Source: Bacteroidia bacterium
GTDB lineage: Bacteria > Bacteroidota > Bacteroidia > UKL13-3
NCBI GenBank assembly: GCA_025454875.1
Contig: JALONP010000003.1
Span: forward strand, 62,001 to 126,000
Length of the DNA: 64,000 bases
Direction: 5' to 3'
Shown here: positions 1 to 10,600 of the stretch, piece after piece
Numbering within the stretch: the stretch's first letter is position 1
How the letters are laid out: the number at the start of each line of letters is the position of its first letter
Made by a program: the position numbers and the translations under genes
The notes under the pieces: generated by a model
Databases searched by the model: none
The model's input: only the letters and a program-made list of their open reading frames with translations
What the model was told of the DNA's origin: nothing

Positions 1-999
1 CAACAGGTACTTATAGATGAGGACAGCATCATTTTTAATACAAATGGTAAAGTTCAAATAACATATAACCGAAGAAAATTAACTCTCCCAACTTTTAACC
101 AGAATGAGTACACAAAGTATGAATATACATACAACCAAGATCAGCCTGTAAGTGTCCGGGTCTCGAATGCTGTTCCTCCCAATAGCAATAATTGGAACGC
201 CTCTTTTTTTGTACAAATTCGATATGATCAAAATGAAAGGCGCGTATCAGACTCTATTCGGTATTATCAAAACAACTTTTCGTTAGTTATATACTATATA
301 TACGATTCACAAGGCAGGGTAATTGGCGAGTTCGGCTTAAATGGAAGCGACTCTGTAAATAAAATTACTTATGTATATGGGCCAGACGGCATTCTAACTT
401 CCGTTACCGAAGCTTTTGATAACAGTGCTGACACCTGGATGATACAATCTGCGGATACCTTCGAGTATGAAAATGGCAAAATTGTGAAACACTCCATGTT
501 CGGAACCATTTTTACAGGAACAGAAATTATTACAGGGCCTTATCAAATGGACCTTTACACTTATGATAATGAAGGAAAGTTGGCAAGTATTGTTGAACAT
601 GAATTTAATAATGGGTGGAAACCTAAAGATGAGTATAGCATGTTGTACAATGGAGCAACTTTGCAAATTGTTGAATTAAGAGCATATCAGAATGGAACAC
701 CCAATACTGATGTGTATTCAAGATTCCTTCCCTCACCACCCACCTCTTTAAATGAACAAAGCAAGTCCATTTCAACTAGTATCAACATTTACCCAAACCC
801 AACAAATGAGTACCTATACATAGAAGGTGTATCTAAGATAAAATCCATCAAGTTCATCAATGCAACAGGCCAAAGCATTGAGGCGAATATTGACAATGGC
901 CAAATTTCAACTGCAAATATCCCAGCTGGAATTTACCAAATATTGTTGGTTCATGAAGAACAAGTAGTGAAATTGGGAAAAATAGCTATTGAGCATTGA
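1..999 (+). CDS. C-terminal part of a T9SS-exported YD-repeat-like protein (5' end outside window)
   Basis: The frame is open from the first base, so the gene starts upstream and only its last 332 codons are visible. The body is made of short Tyr/Asp/Gly-rich strands such as YVYGPDGILTSVTE and YTYDNEGKLASIVEH, which resemble YD/RHS-type beta repeats. The last ~75 residues contain NIYPNPTNEYLYIEG, then a strand-rich module ending VKLGKIAIEH. This is a type A T9SS C-terminal sorting domain, so the protein is probably carried across the outer membrane and anchored at the surface or released. Its activity cannot be told from this part; adhesin or matrix protein is an inference. A strong terminator follows the stop codon. 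Confidence 0.8.
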   Translation, partial: QQVLIDEDSIIFNTNGKVQITYNRRKLTLPTFNQNEYTKYEYTYNQDQPVSVRVSNAVPPNSNNWNASFFVQIRYDQNERRVSDSIRYYQNNFSLVIYYIYDSQGRVIGEFGLNGSDSVNKITYVYGPDGILTSVTEAFDNSADTWMIQSADTFEYENGKIVKHSMFGTIFTGTEIITGPYQMDLYTYDNEGKLASIVEHEFNNGWKPKDEYSMLYNGATLQIVELRAYQNGTPNTDVYSRFLPSPPTSLNEQSKSISTSINIYPNPTNEYLYIEGVSKIKSIKFINATGQSIEANIDNGQISTANIPAGIYQILLVHEEQVVKLGKIAIEH

Positions 1000-1037
1000 T
1001 TATAAAAATAAGAAAACACCCCTTGTGCAAACCTCCT

Positions 1038-1068
1038 AAACGCAGCTCAAAATCGGGCTGCGTTTTTT
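1038..1068 (+). terminator. Intrinsic terminator after the T9SS protein gene
   Basis: A 9-bp perfect stem, AAACGCAGC pairing with GCTGCGTTT across a 10-nt loop, runs into a T-rich tail. It lies about 40 nt after the stop codon of the upstream gene. Confidence 0.85.
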
Positions 1069-1137
1069 GTGAGGAAAATTCTCGACATTCGCATCTCTTC
1101 AACTAAAAATATTTCTACATTAGAACATACTTCTTTG

Positions 1138-1587
1138 ATGAAAAAAATTGCAATCCCAATATTATTAGCTCTTATCCTAAACCTAGAAAGTAAAGCGCAG
1201 CTTGGAACTACTTTTTATCAATCACCTGGCTTTCTGACTGCAGGTTTGATGTATGAATATAACAACTTTGTTAGACCTGAGATACGTATTGGATCAACAA
1301 TTGGATCTTTCTCATCAACTAATGTATTCGAGTTACTCGTTAACATCGATATTGTAAATAAAGCTGATTATGAATTTTATGCAGGAGCAGGCTTGATAGC
1401 AGCAGGCTTTAATGAAAGAACAGGTATAAATCAAGCAATATTAGCCCTTTCCGTTCCTGTTGGATTCAACATTTACCCATTCGAAAATAAGCAATTTGGG
1501 CTGCACATTGATGTAAGCACTTTTGTATTCAATGAAACTTTCGATTTTCTACCCCGTTGGGGAATTCGATATAAATTTCGGAAATAA
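1138..1587 (+). CDS. Small outer-membrane beta-barrel-like protein
   Basis: 149 residues from the ATG at 1138. An upstream GTG at 1069 is in frame but lies directly on the preceding terminator, and starting at 1138 puts a clean signal peptide at the N-terminus (MKKIAIPILLALILNL, cleavage near KAQ). The mature part alternates hydrophobic and polar residues with Gly and aromatic residues, has AGAGLIAAGFNERTG in the middle and ends in RWGIRYKFRK, as expected for a small barrel with a C-terminal aromatic strand. No specific family is recognised. It is convergent with the HIT gene, with only 5 bp between the two stops. Confidence 0.6.
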   Translation: MKKIAIPILLALILNLESKAQLGTTFYQSPGFLTAGLMYEYNNFVRPEIRIGSTIGSFSSTNVFELLVNIDIVNKADYEFYAGAGLIAAGFNERTGINQAILALSVPVGFNIYPFENKQFGLHIDVSTFVFNETFDFLPRWGIRYKFRK

Positions 1588-1592
1588 TCGAA

Positions 1593-1985
1593 TTATATTG
1601 ATGTAGCTATTTTAGCAGCAATTGCGGTATATTCTTCAGGTGTGAACTCGACTCTGGCCTTTTCAAAATTTAGATCGCCTACTGCATTCATTGGAACCAA
1701 ATGAATATGTGCGTGTGGTACTTCCAAACCAATAACGGCAACACCTACCTTGGTGCAAGGAACGGCCTGCTTAATCGCCTTGGCTACTATCTTGGCAAAC
1801 AAAAACAACCCTGCATAGGCCTCATCTTGAATATCAAAAACATAATCAGTTGCTACTTTAGGAATAACCAAGGTATGTCCTGCTGTAAGTGGACGAACAT
1901 CTAAAAATGCTAAGTAATCTTGGGTTTCAGCAACTTTGTAACAAGGTATTTCACCAGCTACAATTTTTGAGAAAATCGTGCTCAT
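1593..1985 (-). CDS. HIT family protein (histidine-triad nucleotide hydrolase)
   Basis: 130 residues, the usual length for HIT/Hint proteins. The N-terminus STIFSKIVAGEIPCYKV is typical and the triad is in VPHAHIHLVPMN near residues 89-100. Hint-type proteins hydrolyse nucleoside phosphoramidates and related AMP conjugates in the cytoplasm; the natural substrate here is unknown. The start codon overlaps the greA stop by one base (TAATG), so the two genes are almost certainly co-transcribed and translationally coupled. Confidence 0.93.
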   Translation of the reverse strand: MSTIFSKIVAGEIPCYKVAETQDYLAFLDVRPLTAGHTLVIPKVATDYVFDIQDEAYAGLFLFAKIVAKAIKQAVPCTKVGVAVIGLEVPHAHIHLVPMNAVGDLNFEKARVEFTPEEYTAIAAKIATSI

Positions 1986-2458
1986 TATAAACTAATATTC
2001 AAAATTTCGAATTGGATAACTCCAGCTGGTGCTTGCACTTCTGCAATGTCTCCAACTTTTTTACCCATTAACCCCACGCCAATTGGCGATTTAAAAGATA
2101 TTTTACCCGTTTTAAAATCAGCCTCTTTTTCTGAAACCATGGTATACACCATTTCTTGTTTTGACTTTAGATTCTTGACTTTTACCTTACTCAACATCAT
2201 CACCTTGCTGGTGTCTAATTTTGATTCATCAATAATGCGGGTTTTGGTAATTAAATCTTCAAGAAGTGCAATGCGTGTTTCAAGTAATCCTTGATCTTCT
2301 TTTGCTGCATGGTATTCAGCATTTTCACTCAAATCACCTTTATCACGTGCATCTGCAATTTGCTTGGAAATAAACGGACGCTGCACATATTTTAATTCGT
2401 GCAATTCAGCTTGCATTTTTTCAAATCCTTCTTTCGATACGTAATTAATCTCTGCCAT
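1985..2458 (-). CDS. greA: Transcription elongation factor GreA
   Basis: 157 residues, the normal GreA length. The N-terminal coiled coil begins NYVSKEGFEKMQAEL and carries the acidic tip GDLSENAEYHAAKE (about residues 40-53), whose Asp and Glu help the RNA polymerase active site cleave backtracked RNA. The C-terminal FKBP-like domain contains FKSPIGVGLMGKKVGD. It rescues stalled polymerase in the cytoplasm. It is upstream of, and overlaps by one base, the HIT gene, and is separated from the surface operon behind it by a terminator. Confidence 0.96.
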   Translation of the reverse strand: MAEINYVSKEGFEKMQAELHELKYVQRPFISKQIADARDKGDLSENAEYHAAKEDQGLLETRIALLEDLITKTRIIDESKLDTSKVMMLSKVKVKNLKSKQEMVYTMVSEKEADFKTGKISFKSPIGVGLMGKKVGDIAEVQAPAGVIQFEILNISL

Positions 2459-2500
2459 GTACTTTGCTATTTACGTTTTACAATGTTTGTTATCAATTAT

Positions 2501-2537
2501 AAATAAAAGAAAACGTCCCGCTTTTGGCAGAACGTTT
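2501..2537 (-). terminator. Terminator of the TonB receptor / surface protein / PorV-like operon
   Basis: Read on the minus strand, an 11-bp stem with two G-U pairs (AAACGTTCTGC with GCGGGACGTTT, loop CAAAA) is followed by TCTTTTATTT. It lies 24 nt after the PorV-like gene and before greA. Confidence 0.75.
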
Positions 2538-2561
2538 CCTAAAATAAGTGAGACAAATATA

Positions 2562-3653
2562 TTAACTTTTTTTGTTTCCGAGGGTAAATCTTAAAGAGAT
2601 ATTATGTATTCCGTTAAACACGCGGGTTGGTGCGTATGAATAATCTAAACCCAACATGGTACCCGACTTAGATATTGGCATTTGCAAGGTTAAACCAGCA
2701 GCATACCCGTTGTATTGCGTACGCGAGTTGTCATCTGTTGTATTTTCTGCTTCAATACCATATCCAGCGCGAATCATTGCTGTTTCTTTGTAAGCATATT
2801 CAAGACCAACTGAGGTAATGTTATTTGAAAAAGCGTTGTAGTTAAAATTACCCAAAGCTGTTAATCTATGAAAGTATGTATCTTCAGTTTTATCTAGTCG
2901 CATATCATAAGCAGCACCAATATGAACAAGTGTAGGCAAGTTGTATGATTGAGACGCAAACAATGCACGTCTATCAGCCCCAGTTGCTACATTAATGGAA
3001 CGAAACGACAAACCAGAACCAGAATAAGAAGCATCTGGACCAATATTACGGACTGCGATTCCAAAACGGAAATCTTCCTTTTTAATCTTTTTCTTTGGGT
3101 TCAATGCAGTTTGATACATTACACCCATATCAAGTGCAACACCAGATGACCTTACGTTGGTAACACCCTCTGAGAATAATCTAACCGTAATACCTCCCGT
3201 AATACTATTCGAGAACTTTTTTGCATAAGCAGCACCCAAATTGAGTATTTGGGGTGTAAATGTGCCTAAAGTGGCATCAGGTAAAGCCTCTGTGGTTAAG
3301 GGTATATTACCCAAATCAAGGCGTGTTACTGACAATCCGATCACGTTTCCGTTTCCTAACGATTGAGCCAAGGTAGCATTGTTCATAAATACTCCAGTAC
3401 CTTGTAAGTACACCACTTGATTAATCATAAAGTCTGTTCGCTCCGTATATGCTAAACCAGCAACATTAAAATGCATTGCTTCAGGTCCTTTCAGGTGCAT
3501 TGAATTAGCACCCATGGTACCCGCTGAACGACCATAAGGATTAATCAGCAATTGAGTTGCACCAGCACCTCCAGCCCTATCTGGGTTTCCAGCAAAAACC
3601 TGCGTTGAGGCCGAAACTGCCGTTACCAATAAACAAAGTATGTATTTTTTCAT
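2562..3653 (-). CDS. PorV/PorQ family outer-membrane protein
   Basis: 363 residues from the ATG at 3653, which gives a signal peptide (MKKYILCLLVTAVSAS, cleavage near VFAG); an ATG five codons earlier is possible. The start of the mature protein (GGAGATQLLINPYGRSAG, then MHFNVAGLAY) matches the PorV/PorQ/UPF0164 outer-membrane barrel family, and the C-terminus ends in amphipathic strands (LRFTLGNKKS). In T9SS, PorV shuttles cargo from the translocon to the attachment complex. Whether this copy is the general PorV or a dedicated paralogue is unknown. Being last in an operon behind a 1312-aa exported protein and a TonB-dependent receptor argues for a dedicated partner. Confidence 0.75.
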   Translation of the reverse strand: MKKYILCLLVTAVSASTQVFAGNPDRAGGAGATQLLINPYGRSAGTMGANSMHLKGPEAMHFNVAGLAYTERTDFMINQVVYLQGTGVFMNNATLAQSLGNGNVIGLSVTRLDLGNIPLTTEALPDATLGTFTPQILNLGAAYAKKFSNSITGGITVRLFSEGVTNVRSSGVALDMGVMYQTALNPKKKIKKEDFRFGIAVRNIGPDASYSGSGLSFRSINVATGADRRALFASQSYNLPTLVHIGAAYDMRLDKTEDTYFHRLTALGNFNYNAFSNNITSVGLEYAYKETAMIRAGYGIEAENTTDDNSRTQYNGYAAGLTLQMPISKSGTMLGLDYSYAPTRVFNGIHNISLRFTLGNKKS

Positions 3654-3710
3654 GATATGTATTTTCATCTATAGCAGCTGCCTTATTCAGGCAGCCGCCA
3701 TGGTTAAACA

Positions 3711-6700
3711 TTAGAATGTATCAAAATCAACCGGACGCATCACGCCAAACCACTTAATAATGCGCTCTTCATTCAAATCCGTAGCATTTATGTGAATGAG
3801 GTACGCTCCACTGCTAATTGGCACTTGCGCATCGTTTTTCAAATCCCAAATTGTATATGGAGAAGTTTCATCATCCTTGCGGATTGTACGAACCAATACC
3901 CCATTTAAGTTGTAAATGCGAATAATACAACGTGCTGGAAGATTAACCAAACGTACTTGGTTATCCAATTGGTTACCCGGACTCTCATACGATGAATACG
4001 CGTAGTAAGGATTTGGAACAATATTCACTCTGTCAAGCGCACGTTTAGCAACTTCTTTGCCAATTGTAGGTGCAAAACCTTTAGTAGAGAACGTGAAATA
4101 TGGCATGCTATCATTCATGGTAGTTCCATCTACAGAGAAGTTTGCATAGGGACGTTTAACACGAATTTTAATCGTTACATCACTTGGAACAATGCCTGCC
4201 TCAGGGCTATTTAATGTGAATCCAACACTCGTAAGGGTCATTGATGTCCACATTGCTTGTGAAAATACTTGGCGTTTTCTTACCGCATACGCAGGAGTAA
4301 TGGCTGGATCTGGATCAAGTTTTACGCGGTAAGCAGCTGAAGCATCATACCTAGGACCTTTGAATCGGAAAGCACCAGGACCTGAACCTAAAACAAACTC
4401 CCTTGTTCCCATAACATAAACGTAATGTTTACCACCAAATACCGGTCGGCCAGTGTTCGGGTCTAACAAATTTGAAGTTGGATTCCAAATCATATCTTGT
4501 CCGTTTTCAGTAGGCAACGATGAATCTTCAGCGAAGAGCACATTTAAACGTTCGCCTGTTTCCATGTTCACAGCATAACCGGGGAACCAACTCATACCAG
4601 TTGCTGAAATATAGTCAGCATCATTTGGATCATTTGTTACAACACCATCTCCTCTTCTTCCATTTTTATCAACTGAAGGTGATTTGCGTATATCCATTTT
4701 ATCTGCACCACCAAGGTTGAATGCTGGATTTTCGCCTGCTTCCAACACAATACAGCGAGTCCACAATGATTTGTCTTTAGTAAAAACAACGTTTACACTG
4801 TACAATTGCGAAAGAGGATTCTCTGCAGAGTAGGTGCCTGCACCCAATGATGCCCATGTTCCGAAATCCCAAGCAGGACCAAATGTTGGCAATACTGTAG
4901 AGAGTTTAGTTCTCCAACGTGTAGCTAAACCATACGGAGACCAAGTGCCGTCCAATATTTTACCAAAATTTTTACGTGGATCTACTGCTACACGATTATC
5001 ATGAAAATCGTCTGTTTGCACATTCGTAAAGCCTGGTGATCCTGCATTACCAGAACGAATCCAATTAAAGGAATTTTGGAAAAACGGGCTGTTGATATAA
5101 TTAGGATCATCGTCAGTTACATTCGCTAGCCACGTATTGCTTTGTATTTCCCGTTCAATTGACGAACTAATAAAACCATTGCTTTGATCGGTTAAATTGT
5201 TTGCGTCTCCTGGCATTAAACTTTGCGACAAATCAATTGAGATACCCCACTGAGGGAATAATTGCTCATAAGGACGTGAGATATTAAACACGGAGCGTGC
5301 TGTGTCGCCATTGTAAATTAAGAACCAATTGGTTGTACGGGAGTTTAAAGAATCAGCTTTGTTGCCCGTACCTGAACTGTCTCGCATAATTAGGGTAAAG
5401 TCACCTTCAGGTATCCGCAAAGGATCAATTACTTTTACTTTAACTGGACCAAAACCCGGTACATATGTTCTGTTCTTCACATAGTAATCAGGACCATTGA
5501 TAATTCGTTGCATTGTTTCTGCATCCAACTCCACTGAATTACCTCCATTACCAACTCCTTCCCACTGTGTTACAGTTAATCCATCTCCATATTTAGAGTT
5601 TACTTGCGTACCGCCATTACGTGCTTGTGGATCATGAGGTGTTACTGTGTATACTGATAATGCACCAAGTCCAATAGTTTTGCGTCCTGGTAAATATTGT
5701 GTAGGGTCATTAACACAGTTGGTTGCAGAGGCATAGGCCAAAATTGCATAGTGGTAATCTTTGAAATTGACCAAGGTTTGATCAGATCCTGTCTCAAATA
5801 AATCTTTGGTAATTTGGAAGCTGTGCTGAATCCCTTTGTCTTCGCCAGTTACCATTATTTTTTTAACATTCTCTTCCAATTCAGGACTAAAAATACTATT
5901 TACCAAACGAGCCACACCGTCAACGATATCAAATTGTGCTACCAAGCGGGCTTGACTTTGGTCGTAAATATCAGATGGAATACTGGCTTCTTTTAACTGG
6001 AATATTTGATACCCTTGGAATTTGTATACCGTGCGAGTTGCACATGGACCAGCAAATGAATCGGTGAAATTTTCAATAGTTTCTGTTTGAACCATTTTTA
6101 CAATCAAGTTCTTATCCAACTCAGTGATTTGCAATACAGGCGCATCTGGACCTGCGATCAATTTAAAGTTATTTTTAAACAAGATAAACGCCTTATCACT
6201 TGCCTGCTTTAACAAGTTAAATGAACCTGTTGCTCCTCCTGAAGATGCTCTGGCCCAAACAACACCAATGGTTACCCTATTTACCGCACCAGGAAGTAAA
6301 CTGAAGGAACCTGCTGTTTGCAAAAAGCGCCTGTCCGCTGGAGGATTCTGAGCAGTACGTTCAGTCCATAAAGCCCTACCAGCAGGATCGGTTGCTCCAG
6401 GGAACATATAACTTGCGGTATCTGTTCCATTACGACCATTTCCACCATAGGTAATCGGTATACCATCTTTCCACCTGCCATTCAGGTAACCCCAATAATG
6501 CTCAGGGCGCTGAGGATTACCGAAATTAGAAAAATCATTATTGTAATAAACAAACTTAGTAAGGCCAATTTCAGAACTGTCGGGTCTGCGTGGACCTTCA
6601 AAAAAGTTTACCCCAACACTTGGCGGGTTTAATCCATACCCTAAAATCCCTTCATCGTTATCATCACCATTGTAACAAATACCTAAATTTCTTGGAACGT

Positions 6701-7649
6701 CACATTCTACATAATCATCGTTATAGTTACCCAAATCAGGGTCAACCCACTGACCAAAAACAGTACTGTCGATGGTTTCATTGCTTCGATTGTAAATAAC
6801 ACTTCGGTAAAAAGTCATGTTATTTACTTCATCGTTGGTTGAATACGCAAATGCAGTATTGTGAATCTCCAAACCTAAAGGCAAACCTTGACTTTCAGAG
6901 TGGATATTTCCTTTATCGTTGGTTATCCAAAACAACATTTGATCAGGAATATTATCGTTCCTGTTTTGATCAAATGAAGGATAGTCACCATCTTCATAAT
7001 TGTATGTGGCATCACCATTAAAGTCAAAAAAGGGAGCTAAGTAACGAGCATATCCTTCTGTAGCCCGTGGATTTTCAGCTGGCCATGTTCTAATATCATC
7101 TGTAGCGTTATCAGGATTCACAATTTCACCTGAGTCAACTGCAAATCGGTTGATCTCCGTTAGGCTTATTTTCCAAATTTTATCGTAATCCTTACAAACT
7201 GTTGGACTTACCGAAGCGGTAACCAATGTAAGTGGGCCAGGATAAAAATCGTTTCCGCTCTGTCTGTATGTTTGTGCTGCAATACGCAAATTACCATTGG
7301 TAACACCTCCAATCCAAAGGGCTCCAGAAAACAGCGAGTGTTTAGACACTTGCCCTGTACCTGGGGTAATTTTTGGAATTTCATAACGGGCATTGCTCAA
7401 ATTCCACCAATAGTCACCACCATTTAAGATGGTTGTGCGCACATTGTTAATCTCCATATCACGCTGAGCTGTGGCAGCTTCGCAGCCCGCTGATTTGCCT
7501 AACAAGGCCCTCTTTTCGTGCTGATCTTTTGGTTTGGGAGAAACACCAATATTTTCTTTTGCTGATGCAATGCTGATTACCCCAATTGTAAGGGAGAAAG
7601 CAGAGGCCAACTTTAGCCAACTTGCGGGTTTATTCAATCTTAATTTCAT
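3711..7649 (-). CDS. Large exported surface protein with T9SS-like C-terminal domain
   Basis: 1312 residues. An N-terminal signal sequence (about residues 1-30, SAFSLTIGVISIASAKE) precedes a long extracellular-type body rich in Asn, Asp, Gly, Pro and Trp, with acidic phrases such as FDFNGDATYNYEDGDYPSFD that could bind calcium. The last ~100 residues contain RVNIVPNPYYAYS and then RIYNLNGVLVRTI...SGAYLIHI, which has the layout of a type A sorting domain (PNP motif, strand, SGxYxxxI), with an unusual extra tail after it. No enzyme motif is recognised. It starts 18 nt after the TonB-dependent receptor gene and is followed 57 nt later by the PorV-like gene, so the three are read as one operon. 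Confidence 0.75.
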   Translation of the reverse strand: MKLRLNKPASWLKLASAFSLTIGVISIASAKENIGVSPKPKDQHEKRALLGKSAGCEAATAQRDMEINNVRTTILNGGDYWWNLSNARYEIPKITPGTGQVSKHSLFSGALWIGGVTNGNLRIAAQTYRQSGNDFYPGPLTLVTASVSPTVCKDYDKIWKISLTEINRFAVDSGEIVNPDNATDDIRTWPAENPRATEGYARYLAPFFDFNGDATYNYEDGDYPSFDQNRNDNIPDQMLFWITNDKGNIHSESQGLPLGLEIHNTAFAYSTNDEVNNMTFYRSVIYNRSNETIDSTVFGQWVDPDLGNYNDDYVECDVPRNLGICYNGDDNDEGILGYGLNPPSVGVNFFEGPRRPDSSEIGLTKFVYYNNDFSNFGNPQRPEHYWGYLNGRWKDGIPITYGGNGRNGTDTASYMFPGATDPAGRALWTERTAQNPPADRRFLQTAGSFSLLPGAVNRVTIGVVWARASSGGATGSFNLLKQASDKAFILFKNNFKLIAGPDAPVLQITELDKNLIVKMVQTETIENFTDSFAGPCATRTVYKFQGYQIFQLKEASIPSDIYDQSQARLVAQFDIVDGVARLVNSIFSPELEENVKKIMVTGEDKGIQHSFQITKDLFETGSDQTLVNFKDYHYAILAYASATNCVNDPTQYLPGRKTIGLGALSVYTVTPHDPQARNGGTQVNSKYGDGLTVTQWEGVGNGGNSVELDAETMQRIINGPDYYVKNRTYVPGFGPVKVKVIDPLRIPEGDFTLIMRDSSGTGNKADSLNSRTTNWFLIYNGDTARSVFNISRPYEQLFPQWGISIDLSQSLMPGDANNLTDQSNGFISSSIEREIQSNTWLANVTDDDPNYINSPFFQNSFNWIRSGNAGSPGFTNVQTDDFHDNRVAVDPRKNFGKILDGTWSPYGLATRWRTKLSTVLPTFGPAWDFGTWASLGAGTYSAENPLSQLYSVNVVFTKDKSLWTRCIVLEAGENPAFNLGGADKMDIRKSPSVDKNGRRGDGVVTNDPNDADYISATGMSWFPGYAVNMETGERLNVLFAEDSSLPTENGQDMIWNPTSNLLDPNTGRPVFGGKHYVYVMGTREFVLGSGPGAFRFKGPRYDASAAYRVKLDPDPAITPAYAVRKRQVFSQAMWTSMTLTSVGFTLNSPEAGIVPSDVTIKIRVKRPYANFSVDGTTMNDSMPYFTFSTKGFAPTIGKEVAKRALDRVNIVPNPYYAYSSYESPGNQLDNQVRLVNLPARCIIRIYNLNGVLVRTIRKDDETSPYTIWDLKNDAQVPISSGAYLIHINATDLNEERIIKWFGVMRPVDFDTF

Positions 7650-7667
7650 TGTACTGTTTTTTTACTG

Positions 7668-10600
7668 TTAGAAATAAAGCGACAATCCTAATCTGGTAAT
7701 ACGCGGTAAGGCAAAGTTGCCTGGGTTAACCATACGTATATTGTATAAGTCAATTAAAGATTGCGAATTGGTTGCAGTAACCAATTGCGATTGTGCCAAC
7801 GTTGATGTGATGTATCCATCATCATAAGCAGAACCGGTGTATCTGTATACATTTAACACATTGATATTGTTAAATACGTTTTGCACCCATAAGAACACGC
7901 GAATGCGGTAAACAGTGCTTTTGCCCGATAAACTTTCACTGCGAATCGTGAAGTATTTATCAATGTTCATGTCTGTAAAAAACTGAGGAGGCAAATTGGC
8001 TCCATTGATTGTTCCTTTTACTTGAGCACGAGCAGCAACACCTGCTTGCACCTCTGGAACAGGATTGGTTGTTTGGGTGTAAGGACGACCAGAAGTAGCG
8101 TTGAAAATTAAGTTAATACCTGCATTTTCAAATATCTTTTTACCACCCACAATCGGCCCATTATACTCTTTGCCTTCTTTGTAATGGAAATCGAAAGTTC
8201 CTTTTAAGGTGTGACGGGTATCAAAATCCAATGGGAAAATAGAACGTTGGTTCGGAACACCTGCTTGAATCAACGAAGATGTTTGGTTCGCGTTTGAACC
8301 TGTTCCATCAGCAAATTGCAACATGTAATTGGCTGAAAGGTTGATATTACCCAATTCTCTCAGTTCATACTCCAACTGAATTGATTTAACTGTTGAGAAG
8401 TCGATGTTGCCATAAGTGGTATAATCAAATGGCCAAGCTTGGTTGTAACGGAATTGTTGGATTAGGTTACGGAACTCACGGTATGAAGCAATGATGTTAA
8501 TTGCGGCATCCTCTCCAACTTGCTGGCGGAAACCAATTTGGTAATCGGTTACTTGTGTCATTTGCAAATCAGGGTTGCTAATAATGCCCGACAAACGATT
8601 ACGCAAGTAAAAATAGTCGTCAATTTGCGCAATATTTGCTTCAGTTGGACGCTGCGCCAATACATCATAAGTACCGAAGAATTGTGAGGTAGTAGAAATT
8701 GGGAACGAGAACCAAACGCGCGGCAACAATTTTACGTCAGGAGTATAATCGCGAAACGATTGTGAAGTAGGAACTGTTTGTCCCTCATTAACAAGGTAAG
8801 GTGTATTGCGATCAATATTAGCTCCCTCAGCTACCGAAGTTTTATATAATTGAGTTGGATCTTGCACCGGATTACCTTGCGCATCAAACCAAGTATTTCC
8901 ACTTCTAAATCCAGATACTCCTAAGTTTGGCACGTGCTGTTTGTTATCTACATAAACAACATAATCATCTCCAATCGAAGATGGTATCAAATCCGGTCTT
9001 ACCAATAAATTACCTCTACGCACATCACCTGCTGTGTACACAGGAGCCAATGCATATGGATCTTTTAGCACAAGCTGGTTCGCATCAAAACGCTCCATCC
9101 TCAAACCAATACGCACAATTAAATCTTTAAATACGAATTTGTCTTGAACCCAAGCTGCTGTATACACTGGTTGGTAAGCACCCAACGTGCGGTCAGTGCT
9201 GTTTAAAAATTGGTTAATTGATGGCCTTCCTTTAACGCGCTCTCCTAAATAATCATATCCGAAATAACTTACATATGAATTACCATCATTCAATAATTCA
9301 TTCGCGGTAAACATGTTCATTGAATACATACTTGGATCATATCCGTCTGTATTTAATTGTGATTCTTGGTCAATTAACCTTCCTTGTGCATCACGTGCGC
9401 CCATCTCAATTAATTTTGTACGCAAGTTGCGATCAAAATTGCTTTGTTGGCTTGCATCTACCAAACGTGCTAAATTGATCGTGTCTTGAAATACTCCGTT
9501 TGCGTCAAATACAGCTGTAGCCCTCGATGCATCATAACCTTGAAATTGGTTATTCACCAACTGGCGCATCAACGTCCATAAACCATTTGATTGTAAATTA
9601 TACCCCCTTCTAAACTGTTGTTCATAAGTAAAACCGAATTGCACATCATGCTTAGCTTTAGGATTGCTTTTAGGGGCAATACTTGCCTCACTCATCACAT
9701 ATAAAGTATATGCCTCATTTAATGATTTCCCGTAGTTACCTTGCAAAGCTCCAGGGCTGGCCCATAAGTTTGAATAAATTCCAAACGGCTCATCGCCATT
9801 TGCCACACCACCCAAACCTCTCAACTGACTGATGCTGCTAACCGTTCTTCCTGTTTGCTCATAATAATTAAAAATCGTTCGGTTGTAATTTCCTTTAATG
9901 CGATTGATCTCAGATTGGTTGTATACCAAGGCTGTATCAAATAAACCCGCAAGTCTGCGGTAACTTGTCAAATACAATGTACGTTGTTGCCCATTGTTAT
10001 CGACTACTTGGAATGTATCAGGAGCCTCGCCAAAACCTTTGGCTACAAATTGGTAAAAATTGGTATTGTAACGATCAAACGTTCCTACATAACCATAGTT
10101 AAATTGGTTACGCATATGTTCAGCACTCATTGACTCAATAAATCTGCGCTCGTAAGAAAAACGCACACTGTAAAACGCATTGCTAATTACGGATGGTTTG
10201 TCTTTGGTTTCTTCGGTCTTTTTACCAAAAGTTTGGGTAAATTGAAGGTATGAACGAAGCGTTAAATCTTGGGTCATTTGGTTGTTATCGTAATTGGTCA
10301 ATGAGTTAGAATAACTAAAGCCGCGACCTCTAAAATAGTTACCTTGGTAACCTAATCGTAAACTGATATTGCTTGTTGGTTGATAAGAGAAGTTTCCATT
10401 GACAGCAACACGGTAATCTGCAGTATTCTGGCGGTATCCAACTTCTTGCAAGTCACTATTTAACAAATATTCTCCCGCTGGTAAAAATCCACCTCCTGCT
10501 TGAGGTACCAGTGGATTCTCTTCCATCTCGCGCAATTTCGCATCGTTTACTTTGTAAATTGGCGTTGCTGGCAATCTGCTATCGCGTTGGTAAACACCAC

